64,000 bases of DNA from Cnuella takakiae (GCF_001953305.1 NZ_MTFE01000010.1:3550202-3614201); one strand, 5' to 3'; shown: positions 35,935-44,624, counted from the stretch's first letter. Notes: generated by a model from the letters alone, not told the origin. A program made the numbers and translations.

Positions 35935-36639
35935 GTGGACAATCAAGAGATCATCATCAGGGTAGCTACCCCTGCCGATCAGCATTTTGCTGCAATCATC
36001 ACCGACGAAATGGAGGCTTCTGCAAAAGCCCGTGGTACCGGTATTGCCAAACGTTCGCCCGACTATGTGGCGGCAAAGATGGCAGAAGGTAAAGCGGTGA
36101 TTGCCGTTACAAAAGACGGTACCTGGGTAGGCTTTTGCTATATCGAAACTTGGAGCCATGGACAGTACGTGGCCAACTCGGGACTGATTGTTTCTCCTGC
36201 CTTCCGGAAAAGCGGTGTTGCCAAAAGCATCAAGCACAAAGTGTTTGAACTCTCCCGCCAGAAATACCCCGAAGCCAAGATATTTGGTCTTACTACCGGT
36301 TTGGCCGTGATGAAGATCAACAGCGAGCTGGGCTACGAGCCGGTTACCTATAGCGAACTGTCGCAGGACGAAGCCTTCTGGGCAGGATGCAAAAGTTGCG
36401 TGAATTACGATATCCTGATGAGCAAGGACCGCAAGAATTGCTTGTGCACCGCCATGCTCTTCGACCCCAAGGATCACTACGAGCCCAAAGAAACCCAGCA
36501 GCATTTTGAACAGAAGTCGAAAGTGTACGAGCGCCTGCTGAAGCTGAAACAAAGCCGCTTTCTGAGCCGCCTGCGGGGTAAATCATCGGCACGTTCCGAA
36601 AAGCTCAAAAGCATCTTTGCTGCATTCTTTAATTTCTAA
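35935..36639 (+). CDS. GNAT acyltransferase of the arginine operon (candidate N-acylglutamate synthase)
   Basis: A 234-residue protein beginning, I think, with GTG at 35935 (VDNQEIIIRVAT). The GNAT core has VIAVTKDGTWVGFCYIE, NSGLIVSPAFRKSGVAKSIK (the CoA-binding Arg-x2-Gly-x-Ala turn) and GLTTGLAVMKINSELGYEP. It then has a Cys-containing segment (AGCKSCVNYD, NCLCTAM) and a basic helical tail. As first gene of an operon with no other argA or argJ, it probably acylates glutamate with acetyl- or succinyl-CoA. A GTG at 35857 is less likely because it falls in the leader hairpin. Confidence 0.82.
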   Translation: MDNQEIIIRVATPADQHFAAIITDEMEASAKARGTGIAKRSPDYVAAKMAEGKAVIAVTKDGTWVGFCYIETWSHGQYVANSGLIVSPAFRKSGVAKSIKHKVFELSRQKYPEAKIFGLTTGLAVMKINSELGYEPVTYSELSQDEAFWAGCKSCVNYDILMSKDRKNCLCTAMLFDPKDHYEPKETQQHFEQKSKVYERLLKLKQSRFLSRLRGKSSARSEKLKSIFAAFFNF

Positions 36640-36689
36640 TACTATCCCGCGCCTGCGGGATGGTTCCACTCATTTATACGCTCCCTACA

Positions 36690-37925
36690 ATGGCAGATCA
36701 GTTGCACAACGAACAGGCGCAAGCCGGCACCCCAAAGGGTGGTAAAGTAGTATTGGGTTTCAGTGGCGGATTGGATACATCTTATTGCGTTAAATACCTC
36801 ACCGAAGACCGCGGCTACGAGGTACACAGCATCATTGTAAACACCGGTGGCTTTTCGGCCGAAGAGCTCCAGCAGATTGAGGCACATGCCTACAAGCTGG
36901 GTGTGAAAACACATACTACCGTAGATGCGGTAAAGGGTTATTACGACCGCATCATCAAGTACCTGGTATTTGGAAATGTGCTCAAGAACAGTACCTACCC
37001 CCTGAGTGTTAGCGCCGAGCGCCTAAGCCAGGCCCTGCATATTGCCGAACACGCAAAAAAACTCAACGCCGATGCAGTAGCCCATGGCAGCACCGGCGCC
37101 GGCAACGACCAGGTTCGTTTCGACATGATCTTCCACATCATGATTCCGGGCGTGGAAATCATCACCCCCATCCGCGACCTCAAGTTGAGCCGCGAGGCAG
37201 AGATCGCCTACCTGCAGGAACGCGGCGTAGATATGAACTTCTCAAAAGCCATGTATTCCATCAACAAAGGTATCTGGGGTACTTCTGTGGGTGGTAAAGA
37301 AACCCTATCCTCCAAAGGCATACTGCCCGAGGAAGCATGGCCAACACAATTAACAAAGGATGGCGCTGAAGAAGTATCGCTATCTTTTGAGAAAGGCGAA
37401 CTGAAGGTAGTGAATGGTCAATCCTTTGATCATCCTACTGAAGCCATCCAGCACCTGCAAGCCATTGCCGGCCCTTATGGCATTGGCCGCGACATTCACG
37501 TAGGTGATACCATTATTGGCATTAAAGGCCGTGTTGGGTTTGAAGCTGCCGCCCCCATGGTGATCCTGAAAGCGCACCATGCATTGGAAAAGCATACACT
37601 CACTAAATGGCAATTGGGTTGGAAAGACCAGCTGGCGCAGTTCTACGGCAACTGGCTCCATGAAGGTCAGATCCTCGACCCTGTAATGCGCGACATTGAA
37701 GCCTTCCTTGAAAACTCGCAGCAAACTGTAACGGGTACTGTATACGTACAACTCCAACCCTATCGCTTCCAGGTAATAGGCATCGAGTCGGAATACGACC
37801 TAATGAGCAGCAAGTTTGGCAAGTATGGGGAAATGAATACCGGCTTTACCGGTGAAGATGTGCGTGGTTTCTCCAAGATTTTTGGCAACCAGACTTCTAT
37901 TTGGTATCAGGTAAATAAGAAATAA
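36690..37925 (+). CDS. argG: Argininosuccinate synthase
   Basis: Joins citrulline and aspartate with ATP. From the ATG at 36690 the protein has 411 residues. It has the N-type PP-loop ATPase motif VVLGFSGGLDTSYC, HGSTGAGNDQVRFD, and the C-terminal substrate region VEIITPIRDLKLSREAE. It lies 50 bases after the GNAT gene and is followed by an inverted repeat and then argC. Confidence 0.97.
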   Translation: MADQLHNEQAQAGTPKGGKVVLGFSGGLDTSYCVKYLTEDRGYEVHSIIVNTGGFSAEELQQIEAHAYKLGVKTHTTVDAVKGYYDRIIKYLVFGNVLKNSTYPLSVSAERLSQALHIAEHAKKLNADAVAHGSTGAGNDQVRFDMIFHIMIPGVEIITPIRDLKLSREAEIAYLQERGVDMNFSKAMYSINKGIWGTSVGGKETLSSKGILPEEAWPTQLTKDGAEEVSLSFEKGELKVVNGQSFDHPTEAIQHLQAIAGPYGIGRDIHVGDTIIGIKGRVGFEAAAPMVILKAHHALEKHTLTKWQLGWKDQLAQFYGNWLHEGQILDPVMRDIEAFLENSQQTVTGTVYVQLQPYRFQVIGIESEYDLMSSKFGKYGEMNTGFTGEDVRGFSKIFGNQTSIWYQVNKK

Positions 37926-37932
37926 GCTTCCA

Positions 37933-37983
37933 GCTATTAGCCTTTGGCTGTTAGCTAAAAGCCAACAGCCAAAGGCTAATAGC
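37933..37983. repeat. Perfect 20-bp inverted repeat between argG and argC
   Basis: Arms 37933-37952 (GCTATTAGCCTTTGG and on) and 37964-37983 are exact reverse complements around an 11-base loop. Part of the arm (AGCTATTAGCC) recurs upstream of argH at 43273. There is no T-tract, so it looks like a dispersed repeat and not a terminator, though it may affect mRNA processing inside the operon. Confidence 0.9.
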
Positions 37984-37999
37984 ATTTCAACCCTTTCTC

Positions 38000-39001
38000 A
38001 TGGCACAAACTGTCAAAGCCGGCATCATTGGCGGCGCAGGTTATACCGGTGGCGAACTGATTCGCCTGCTGGTTAATCATCCAAACGTTGAAATTTCGTT
38101 TATCCATAGTCGTAGCAATGCCGGGCAGCCTGTATCTGCGGTACACCAGGATTTGGTAGGTGAAACAGACCTCCACTTTACCGGTGAACTGTCTCAGGCT
38201 ATAGATGTGCTCTTTCTCTGTGTAGGCCATGGCGAAGCCAAGAAGTTTTTGGAAGCTAACCCTGTTGCTGATAGCATTAAGATCATCGACCTTTCCCAGG
38301 ACTTCCGCCTGGCTTTGAACGCCAAACTTGGAACAAAAGACTTTACTTACGGCTTACCCGAACTGAACCGCGAAGCCATCCGCACGGCAGGCAATATTGC
38401 CAACCCCGGTTGTTTTGCTACCGCCATCCAGTTGGGGCTGTTGCCTTTGGCACAGGAAGGCTTGCTGGATGAAATCAGTACTACCGGCATTACTGGTTCT
38501 ACTGGTGCAGGGCAAGGACTTGCTGCCACATCCCATTTCAGCTGGCGTGCCAACAATATACAGGCTTACAAAACCCTGACGCATCAGCACCTGAAAGAGA
38601 TCACCCAGAGCCTGCGGCAGTTGCAACCCTCTTATGGCAATACGCCCGACAACGAGGAAGTGCTGAACTTCATTCCATGGCGTGGTGATTTCACACGGGG
38701 TATTTTTATCTCTTCGCTGATCACCTGCAAGTGGCCGCTGGAGCAGGTACTGGATCTTTATAAATCATTTTACCAGGATCATCCCTTTACTCATGTGAGC
38801 GATGATGCTGTATTCCTGAAACAGGTAGTGAACACCAACAAATGCGTAATCAGCCTGGAGAAGGTGGGTACCAAACTGGTGGTGCACTCCGCCATCGACA
38901 ACCTGCTGAAAGGCGCAAGCGGCCAGGCCGTTCAAAACATGAACCTGATGATGGGCCTGGACGAATGTGCCGGTCTTAAACTTAAAGCAAACTACTTCTA
39001 A
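38000..39001 (+). CDS. argC: N-acyl-gamma-glutamyl-phosphate reductase
   Basis: NADPH-dependent reductase of the acylated glutamate pathway, 333 residues. N-terminal dinucleotide motif GIIGGAGYTGGELIRLL, the catalytic cysteine C138 in ANPGCFATAIQLG, and GITGSTGAGQGLAATSHFSW. Typical length. Its stop codon is directly followed by a dispersed C/G-rich repeat. Confidence 0.97.
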   Translation: MAQTVKAGIIGGAGYTGGELIRLLVNHPNVEISFIHSRSNAGQPVSAVHQDLVGETDLHFTGELSQAIDVLFLCVGHGEAKKFLEANPVADSIKIIDLSQDFRLALNAKLGTKDFTYGLPELNREAIRTAGNIANPGCFATAIQLGLLPLAQEGLLDEISTTGITGSTGAGQGLAATSHFSWRANNIQAYKTLTHQHLKEITQSLRQLQPSYGNTPDNEEVLNFIPWRGDFTRGIFISSLITCKWPLEQVLDLYKSFYQDHPFTHVSDDAVFLKQVVNTNKCVISLEKVGTKLVVHSAIDNLLKGASGQAVQNMNLMMGLDECAGLKLKANYF

Positions 39002-39002
39002 C

Positions 39003-39038
39003 CCCCCTGACCCCCTGAAGGGGGAACTTAGGCCGGAG
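39003..39038. repeat. Dispersed C/G-rich palindromic repeat, copy 2
   Basis: Reverse complement of the element at 21482-21517, with one substitution in each half. It begins two bases after the argC stop codon. Confidence 0.9.
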
Positions 39039-39120
39039 CAGTCTTTGTCCGATTGATATGCCGACTGGAGCATTTACTTGATAGTTGAATCAGCAACTCT
39101 TGTTGCAAAAAAAAGATAAC

Positions 39121-40281
39121 ATGGCAAATCTGTTTGACGTTTACCCCCTCAATGATGTAACCATCGTTAAAGCGCAGGGTTCCTATGTGTACGATGACAA
39201 GGGTACCGAGTACCTGGATATGTATGGCGGTCACGCGGTAATCTCTATTGGCCACACACATCCGCACTGGGTAAAACGAATTGAAGCACAGCTAGAGCAG
39301 ATTGCCTTTTATTCTAACTCAGTAAAACTGCCCATTCAACAGCAACTGGCTGAGAAATTGGGGGTAGTAAGCGGCAAAAAAGACTACCAGTTGTTCCTGT
39401 GCAATAGCGGTGCGGAAGCAAACGAGAACGCACTCAAAATGGCATCCTTTCAAACCGGCCGCAAGAAGATCGTAGCCTTTTCCAAATCATTCCACGGCCG
39501 CACTTCGCTGGCAGTGGCTGCTACCGACAATCCTGCGATTGTTGCACCGGTAAACGAAACAGCAAATATCACCTTCCTGCCCTTCAATGATGTGGCAGCA
39601 CTCAAGGCATACTTCGCAGAACTAGGCAATGAAACCGCCGCAGTGATCACCGAAGGCATACAGGGTGTGGGTGGCATCAATGTAGCTTCAAATGAATTTT
39701 TGCAGGTTATCCGCAGCTTGTGCGATCAATATGGTGCGGTGTTCATCGCCGACAGCGTGCAGTGTGGCTATGGCCGCAGCGGGTTGTTCTTTGCCCACGA
39801 TCATGCAGGCGTTAACGCCGATATCTATTCCATGGCCAAGGGCATGGGCAATGGCTTTCCTGTTGGCGGCATCTTCATTGCGCCGCACCTCAAACCTAAA
39901 TACGGGATGCTGGGTACCACCTTTGGTGGAGCGCCCCTGGCCTGCGCCGCAGCACTGGCTGTGTTGGAGGTAATGGAAAGTGATAACCTGATGGCCAATG
40001 CAGCGGAGCTTGGTGCATACCTGATGGCTGAACTGAAGCAAGTGGAAGGCCTGGAAAATGTACGGGGCTATGGCTTGATGATCGGCTTCGATGTAGCGCT
40101 TGAATTGAAGGACCTCAAGAAAAACCTCCTGTTCAAACACAAAGTGTTTACCGGTGAAGCAAAACCCGCGGTGATCCGCCTGCTGCCTTCACTGGCCATC
40201 ACCAAAGCAGAAGTAGACTTGTTCCTGGAACGCCTGCACCTGGCTATTGCCGAAATAAAAGAGCCCGCAACAACTGCATAG
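39121..40281 (+). CDS. argD: N-acyl-ornithine aminotransferase (class III, PLP)
   Basis: Transaminates N-acyl-glutamate semialdehyde. 386 residues from the ATG at 39121 (MANLFDVYPL). PLP lysine K240 in YSMAKGMGNGFPVGGIF; other family blocks are LFLCNSGAEANENALKMA, SFHGRTSLAVAATD and DSVQCGYGRSG. It sits between argC and the carbamoyltransferase gene in the operon. Confidence 0.95.
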   Translation: MANLFDVYPLNDVTIVKAQGSYVYDDKGTEYLDMYGGHAVISIGHTHPHWVKRIEAQLEQIAFYSNSVKLPIQQQLAEKLGVVSGKKDYQLFLCNSGAEANENALKMASFQTGRKKIVAFSKSFHGRTSLAVAATDNPAIVAPVNETANITFLPFNDVAALKAYFAELGNETAAVITEGIQGVGGINVASNEFLQVIRSLCDQYGAVFIADSVQCGYGRSGLFFAHDHAGVNADIYSMAKGMGNGFPVGGIFIAPHLKPKYGMLGTTFGGAPLACAAALAVLEVMESDNLMANAAELGAYLMAELKQVEGLENVRGYGLMIGFDVALELKDLKKNLLFKHKVFTGEAKPAVIRLLPSLAITKAEVDLFLERLHLAIAEIKEPATTA

Positions 40282-40289
40282 TTTTTTTT

Positions 40290-40360
40290 GCCACAAAGTC
40301 GCTAAGGCACCAAGTTTCACAAAGACTTTGTGCTCCTTTGAGCCTTCGTGTCTTTGTGGC
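40290..40360. repeat. Dispersed CACAAAG-type inverted repeat in the argD-argF' gap
   Basis: GCCACAAAG (40290-40298) pairs with CTTTGTGGC (40352-40360), and inner TTTCACAAAG pairs with CTTTGTG. It fills nearly the entire space between the two arg genes. Confidence 0.8.
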
Positions 40361-40380
40361 CAATTTAATACTTTCTCAAA

Positions 40381-41367
40381 GTGAAACAGTTTCTTTCCGC
40401 ACACGATGTTAGCGATATCAAAGCACTGGTACAACGTGCTTTGGAACACAAGGCTGCACCACAGGCCAACAAGGATTTCGGTGCAGGCAAACGTATTGGC
40501 CTTTTGTTTCTGAACCCCAGCATGCGCACCCGCCTTAGTACGCAGGTGGCGGCACAAAACCTGGGCATGGAAGCCATTGTGTTCAACATCGGTTCGGAAG
40601 GTTGGGCCCTCGAGTTTGAAGACGGCGCCATCATGAACGGCACCACCGTGGAGCATGTAAAAGACGCTGCGCCCATAATGGGCAACTATTTCGATATACT
40701 TGCCATTCGCACATTTCCTTCGCTCAAGAACCGCGAGGAAGACTACAGCGAGCGCTATATCCAGCAATTTGTAAAATACGCGGGCATCCCGGTAGTAAGC
40801 CTCGAAAGCGCTACTCTGCATCCTTTGCAAAGCCTCACTGATGTTATTACCATAACAGAAAACTGGAATAAAGCCCATGGCCCATGGACCATGGACCATG
40901 GTCAAAAAAAACCCAAGGTTGTGCTCACCTGGGCGCCCCACGTCAAAGCCCTTCCCCAATGTGTGGCCAACTCCTTTGCCCAATGGATCAACGCCTGGGG
41001 TGAAGCCGAATTTGTAATCACCCATCCTGAAGGTTATGAGCTGGACGAACAGTTTACCAGGGGCGCTACCATCATCCACAACCAGGATGAAGCATTGAAG
41101 GATGCCGACTTTGTTTATGTAAAAAACTGGAGCTCCTACCAGCAATATGGACAGGTGCTGAACAATGATCCTTCGTGGATGCTGACACTGGAAAAGCTGA
41201 AAAGCACCAACGATGCCAAAGTGATGCACTGCCTGCCCGTGCGCCGGAACCTGGAGTTGAGCGACGAAGTGTTGGACAGCTCCCATAGCATCGTTACACA
41301 GGAAGCTGCAAACCGCGTTTGGGCCGCACAAGCTGTATTGGAAGCCATCTTAAAGGAGGGCAAATGA
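40381..41367 (+). CDS. argF': N-acyl-ornithine carbamoyltransferase with in-frame repeat insertion
   Basis: Transfers carbamoyl phosphate to N-acetyl- or N-succinyl-ornithine (328 residues). Carbamoyl-phosphate motif LFLNPSMRTR (the acylornithine form of STRT), HPLQSLTD, KPKVVLTWAPHVKALPQ and MHCLPVRRN match the AOTCase/SOTCase family rather than ordinary OTCase. The residue I align with the specificity position (Pro90 in Bacteroides fragilis, Glu92 in Xanthomonas) is Val90. Residues about 165-174 (HGPWTMDHG) are encoded by a dispersed ATGGACC-type heptamer array inserted in frame. The start GTG at 40381 and the first residues KQFLSA fit the family. The stop overlaps the argB start (ATGA). 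Confidence 0.94.
   Translation: MKQFLSAHDVSDIKALVQRALEHKAAPQANKDFGAGKRIGLLFLNPSMRTRLSTQVAAQNLGMEAIVFNIGSEGWALEFEDGAIMNGTTVEHVKDAAPIMGNYFDILAIRTFPSLKNREEDYSERYIQQFVKYAGIPVVSLESATLHPLQSLTDVITITENWNKAHGPWTMDHGQKKPKVVLTWAPHVKALPQCVANSFAQWINAWGEAEFVITHPEGYELDEQFTRGATIIHNQDEALKDADFVYVKNWSSYQQYGQVLNNDPSWMLTLEKLKSTNDAKVMHCLPVRRNLELSDEVLDSSHSIVTQEAANRVWAAQAVLEAILKEGK
40874..40901. repeat. Heptamer array inside the argF' coding region
   Basis: Four consecutive units CCCATGG, CCCATGG, ACCATGG, ACCATGG, the same heptamer as at 13460-13494, encoding part of HGPWTMDHG in the carbamoyltransferase. Confidence 0.9.
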
Positions 41368-42152
41368 TGGAACAGGTAACCGTTATTAAGATCGGCGGCA
41401 ATATCATCGACAATGAATCAGCCCTTGCCGATTTTCTGAAAGCATTTGCAGCAACACCGGGCAAAAAAATCCTGATCCATGGTGGTGGCAAACTGGCTAC
41501 CCGGCTTGCCGAACAGATGGAAGTGCCCCAGCAGATGATCGACGGCCGGCGCATCACCGATGCCGAAACCCTGAAGATCGTTACCATGGTATATGCCGGG
41601 TACATCAATAAAAATATCGTAGCACAATTACAGGCGCAGGGCGTCAATGCCCTCGGGCTTTGCGGTGCCGATGGCAACCTGGTGCTGGCGCACAAGCGAA
41701 CCGGCGCTGCCCACGACTATGGCTTTGTAGGCGATGTGGATGCGGTGAACAGCACCTTGCTACAGCAACTGCTTGATGCAGGCACCACCATTGTTATCGC
41801 ACCCATTACACATGATGGACAGGGACAACTGCTTAACACCAATGCCGATACCATGGCGCAAGCCATTGCGCAGGGACTTGGCAGCCACTATGCCGTAAAC
41901 CTGGTGTACTCTTTTGAAAAAGCAGGCGTACTGCTCGATGCAAACGACGACAACACTGTAATACCTACCATCAACCCCGATACTTACACCCGCCTGAAAA
42001 CAGAAGGCGCCATCTTTGCCGGCATGATACCCAAACTGGATAATGCTTTTGCGGCATTGGCAAAAGGTGTAAGCCGCGTCATCATTGGCAAGGCACAGGA
42101 ACTGCCCCAACTTATTGCAGGAACTTCCGGAACCACCATCCAAAATGGATAG
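41364..42152 (+). CDS. argB: Acetylglutamate kinase family protein
   Basis: Phosphorylates N-acyl-glutamate. 262 residues starting at the ATGATGG that overlaps the argF' stop by four bases. Family motifs are VIKIGGNIID, LIHGGGKLATRL, ITDAETLKIVTMVYAG, NALGLCGADGNL and, near the end, AFAALAKGVSRVIIG. A normal argB protein without the extended N-helix of arginine-inhibited hexameric forms. Confidence 0.95.
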   Translation: MMEQVTVIKIGGNIIDNESALADFLKAFAATPGKKILIHGGGKLATRLAEQMEVPQQMIDGRRITDAETLKIVTMVYAGYINKNIVAQLQAQGVNALGLCGADGNLVLAHKRTGAAHDYGFVGDVDAVNSTLLQQLLDAGTTIVIAPITHDGQGQLLNTNADTMAQAIAQGLGSHYAVNLVYSFEKAGVLLDANDDNTVIPTINPDTYTRLKTEGAIFAGMIPKLDNAFAALAKGVSRVIIGKAQELPQLIAGTSGTTIQNG

Positions 42153-43212
42153 AATTGAACAACTAACAGTAGCTGCCATTCGCAACCTGCAGGCGCTCAT
42201 TGCCATACCTTCCTTCAGCAAGGAAGAAGATGCCACAGCCAATTTGTTGCAGGAACTGCTGGCAGCTGAAGGGATACCTCTCAAGCGGCAGGGCAATAAT
42301 GTGTTGGCTCAAAACAAGCATTTTGATGCAGGCAAACCTACCCTCCTGCTCAACTCGCACCACGATACGGTAAAACCCAATAAAGGCTATACCCGAGATC
42401 CGTTTGCAGCAGACATCATTGATGGAAAACTGTACGGTCTGGGCAGCAACGATGCAGGCGGTTGCCTCATGTCTTTGCTGGCTACCTTTATCTTTTTCTA
42501 CGACCAACCCGACCTGAAGTACAACCTTGTTTTTGCAGGCACAGCAGAAGAAGAAATATCTGGTAAAGATGGAATTGAATTAGCCTTGCCATACCTGCCA
42601 CAAATCGACTGTGCCATTGTTGGCGAACCCACCTTGCTGCAACTGGCGGTGGCCGAACGCGGCCTTATGGTTTGCGATTGCGTTGCGGAAGGCGTTGCAG
42701 GTCATGCAGCCCGGAAGGAAGGTGTCAATGCACTTTATAAGGCAATGGATGATATTGCCTGGATAAGAGGATACAGCTTTGAAAAAGAATCGCCGTTTCT
42801 TGGTCCGGTGCAGGCTACGGTTACGGTGATTGAAACAGAGAACAAGGCCCACAACGTGGTGCCGGCTACCTGTAAGTACATATTGGATGTACGGGTGAAC
42901 GAACTGTATTCTTTTGAAGAAATCCTTGAAATTCTGCGTACCAACCTCCAGGCAAGTGTTACACCCCGAAGCACCCGACTGCGATCAACCTCCATTGCAA
43001 TAGAACACCCTCTGGTACTGGCAGGCCTGGCGCTGGGCAGCATGGCTTACGGTTCTCCCACCACTTCAGATAAAGCACTGATGCCTTTTCCTGCCCTGAA
43101 GATGGGTCCCGGCGACTCTGCGAGAAGCCATACTGCAGACGAGTTCATCTTTGTATCGGAAATAGAGCAGGGTGTCCGTACCTATATTGACTTGTTGAAA
43201 CAGATTTTGTAA
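42145..43212 (+). CDS. argE: M20 family deacylase, acyl-citrulline/acyl-ornithine type
   Basis: Zinc-dependent M20 peptidase of 355 residues, starting at the ATG at 42145, which overlaps the argB stop by eight bases. Metal ligands are seen in LLLNSHHDTVKP, GLGSNDAGGC (Asp) and FAGTAEEEISG (Glu pair), with VGEPTLLQ and a C-terminal His in ARSHTADEFIF. In pathways using acylornithine carbamoyltransferase, this enzyme removes the acyl group from acyl-citrulline. Which acyl group it takes is not decided by sequence. Confidence 0.92.
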   Translation: MDRIEQLTVAAIRNLQALIAIPSFSKEEDATANLLQELLAAEGIPLKRQGNNVLAQNKHFDAGKPTLLLNSHHDTVKPNKGYTRDPFAADIIDGKLYGLGSNDAGGCLMSLLATFIFFYDQPDLKYNLVFAGTAEEEISGKDGIELALPYLPQIDCAIVGEPTLLQLAVAERGLMVCDCVAEGVAGHAARKEGVNALYKAMDDIAWIRGYSFEKESPFLGPVQATVTVIETENKAHNVVPATCKYILDVRVNELYSFEEILEILRTNLQASVTPRSTRLRSTSIAIEHPLVLAGLALGSMAYGSPTTSDKALMPFPALKMGPGDSARSHTADEFIFVSEIEQGVRTYIDLLKQIL

Positions 43213-43284
43213 CAAGCTACAAGTTGTAAGCTACAAGCCACAAGGAGCTTGCAGCTTGTAGCTTGCAGCTAATAGCTATTAGCC
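43213..43284. repeat. AGCTTGCAGCT-type repeats upstream of argH
   Basis: CAAGCTACAAG, TAAGCTACAAGCC and their complements GGAGCTTGCAGC, TTGTAGCTTGCAGC form an imperfect inverted repeat ending in AGCTATTAGCC, the latter shared with the 37933 element. Confidence 0.65.
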
Positions 43285-43286
43285 TC

Positions 43287-44585
43287 ATGAAACTCTGGCA
43301 AAAAGAAAACACATCGGTTTCGGAACTTGTAGAACGGTTTACCGTAGGCCGCGATAAAGAATTTGACCTGCTGCTTGCCAAGCACGATGTGGCAGGTTCT
43401 ATTGCCCATGTAACCATGCTGGGTGAAGTGGGCCTGATGACAAAGGAAGAAGCCAATACCGCTGTTGCCGCACTCCAGGAAATATTGCAAGAAATTCAGG
43501 ATTCACAATTCACCATTCACGAAGGTGTTGAAGACGTACACTCACAGGTAGAGTTCCTGCTTACGCAGCGCATTGGCGATACCGGCAAAAAGATCCACAG
43601 CGGCCGCAGCCGCAACGACCAGGTGGCGGTGGACATCAAACTCTTTTTACGCGAGCAGGTATTGCTTATGCGGGATGAAGTGGCCAACCTGTTTGACCTG
43701 TTGCAATCCAAAAGCGAGCAGTTCAAAGACAAACTCATTCCCGGTTATACCCACCTGCAAATAGCCATGCCTTCTTCTGCAGGCATGTGGCTGGGCGCCT
43801 ATGCCGAAAGCCTGGTGGATGATACTGAACTACTGGCGGCAGCTTATGCCATTGCCAACAAAAATCCTTTGGGTAGTGGTGCCGGTTATGGTTCTTCTTT
43901 CCCGCTCAACCGTACCCGCACAACAAAGTTGCTCCAGTTTGGCGCACTCAACTACAACTCGGTGTATGCCCAAATGACGCGTGGCAAAACCGAAAAGATT
44001 GTGGCCATGGCCATGAGTTCGGTTGCAGCAACGGTGGGCCGTTTTGCCATGGACTGTTGCCTTTACCTGAACCAGAACTTTGGATTTCTTTCTTTCCCAT
44101 CGGAGCTCACCACGGGGAGCAGCATCATGCCGCACAAAAAGAACCCTGATGTGTTCGAATTGATCCGTGCCAAATGCAACCGTATTCAGGCGCTGCCCAA
44201 TGAGCTGGCCATGATGCTCACCAACCTGCCTTCCGGTTATCACCGCGATTTGCAGTTAACAAAAGAAATCCTGTTTCCCGCTATAGAAGAATTGAAGTCC
44301 TGCCTGCAGCTATCCGTTCTGATGCTGTCGCATATGGAAGTGAAAGATGATATCCTGAAAGAGGAAAAGTATCGCTACCTCTTTTCTGTTGAAGCGGTTA
44401 ACGAGCTGGTGAACCAGGGCCAATCTTTCCGCGATGCATACCGCCAGGTAGGCAACGACATCGAAGCAGGTGCCTTCAACTATGACTTTTCCAAAGGGCT
44501 CCATCATACCCACGAAGGCAGTATTGGAAACCTGTGTACCCAGGAGATCAAAGACCTGATGGATAAAGTGCTGGCGAAATTTTAA
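43287..44585 (+). CDS. argH: Argininosuccinate lyase
   Basis: Splits argininosuccinate to arginine and fumarate; last gene of the operon. 432 residues from the ATG at 43287 (MKLWQKENTSVSE). Fumarase/aspartase superfamily signatures: GRSRNDQVAVDIKL, HLQIAMPSSAGMWL, and the active-site loop GSSIMPHKKNPDVFELIR. Normal length. Confidence 0.97.
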   Translation: MKLWQKENTSVSELVERFTVGRDKEFDLLLAKHDVAGSIAHVTMLGEVGLMTKEEANTAVAALQEILQEIQDSQFTIHEGVEDVHSQVEFLLTQRIGDTGKKIHSGRSRNDQVAVDIKLFLREQVLLMRDEVANLFDLLQSKSEQFKDKLIPGYTHLQIAMPSSAGMWLGAYAESLVDDTELLAAAYAIANKNPLGSGAGYGSSFPLNRTRTTKLLQFGALNYNSVYAQMTRGKTEKIVAMAMSSVAATVGRFAMDCCLYLNQNFGFLSFPSELTTGSSIMPHKKNPDVFELIRAKCNRIQALPNELAMMLTNLPSGYHRDLQLTKEILFPAIEELKSCLQLSVLMLSHMEVKDDILKEEKYRYLFSVEAVNELVNQGQSFRDAYRQVGNDIEAGAFNYDFSKGLHHTHEGSIGNLCTQEIKDLMDKVLAKF

Positions 44586-44624
44586 TACTTTTTTCAATTA
44601 AGTAGTACTGTAATATCAGACTAC

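Noticed and set aside
40189..41331. 380-codon antisense frame over argD and argF'
   Set aside because: Same reason; it crosses the intergenic repeat and both genes and has no credible start or domain.
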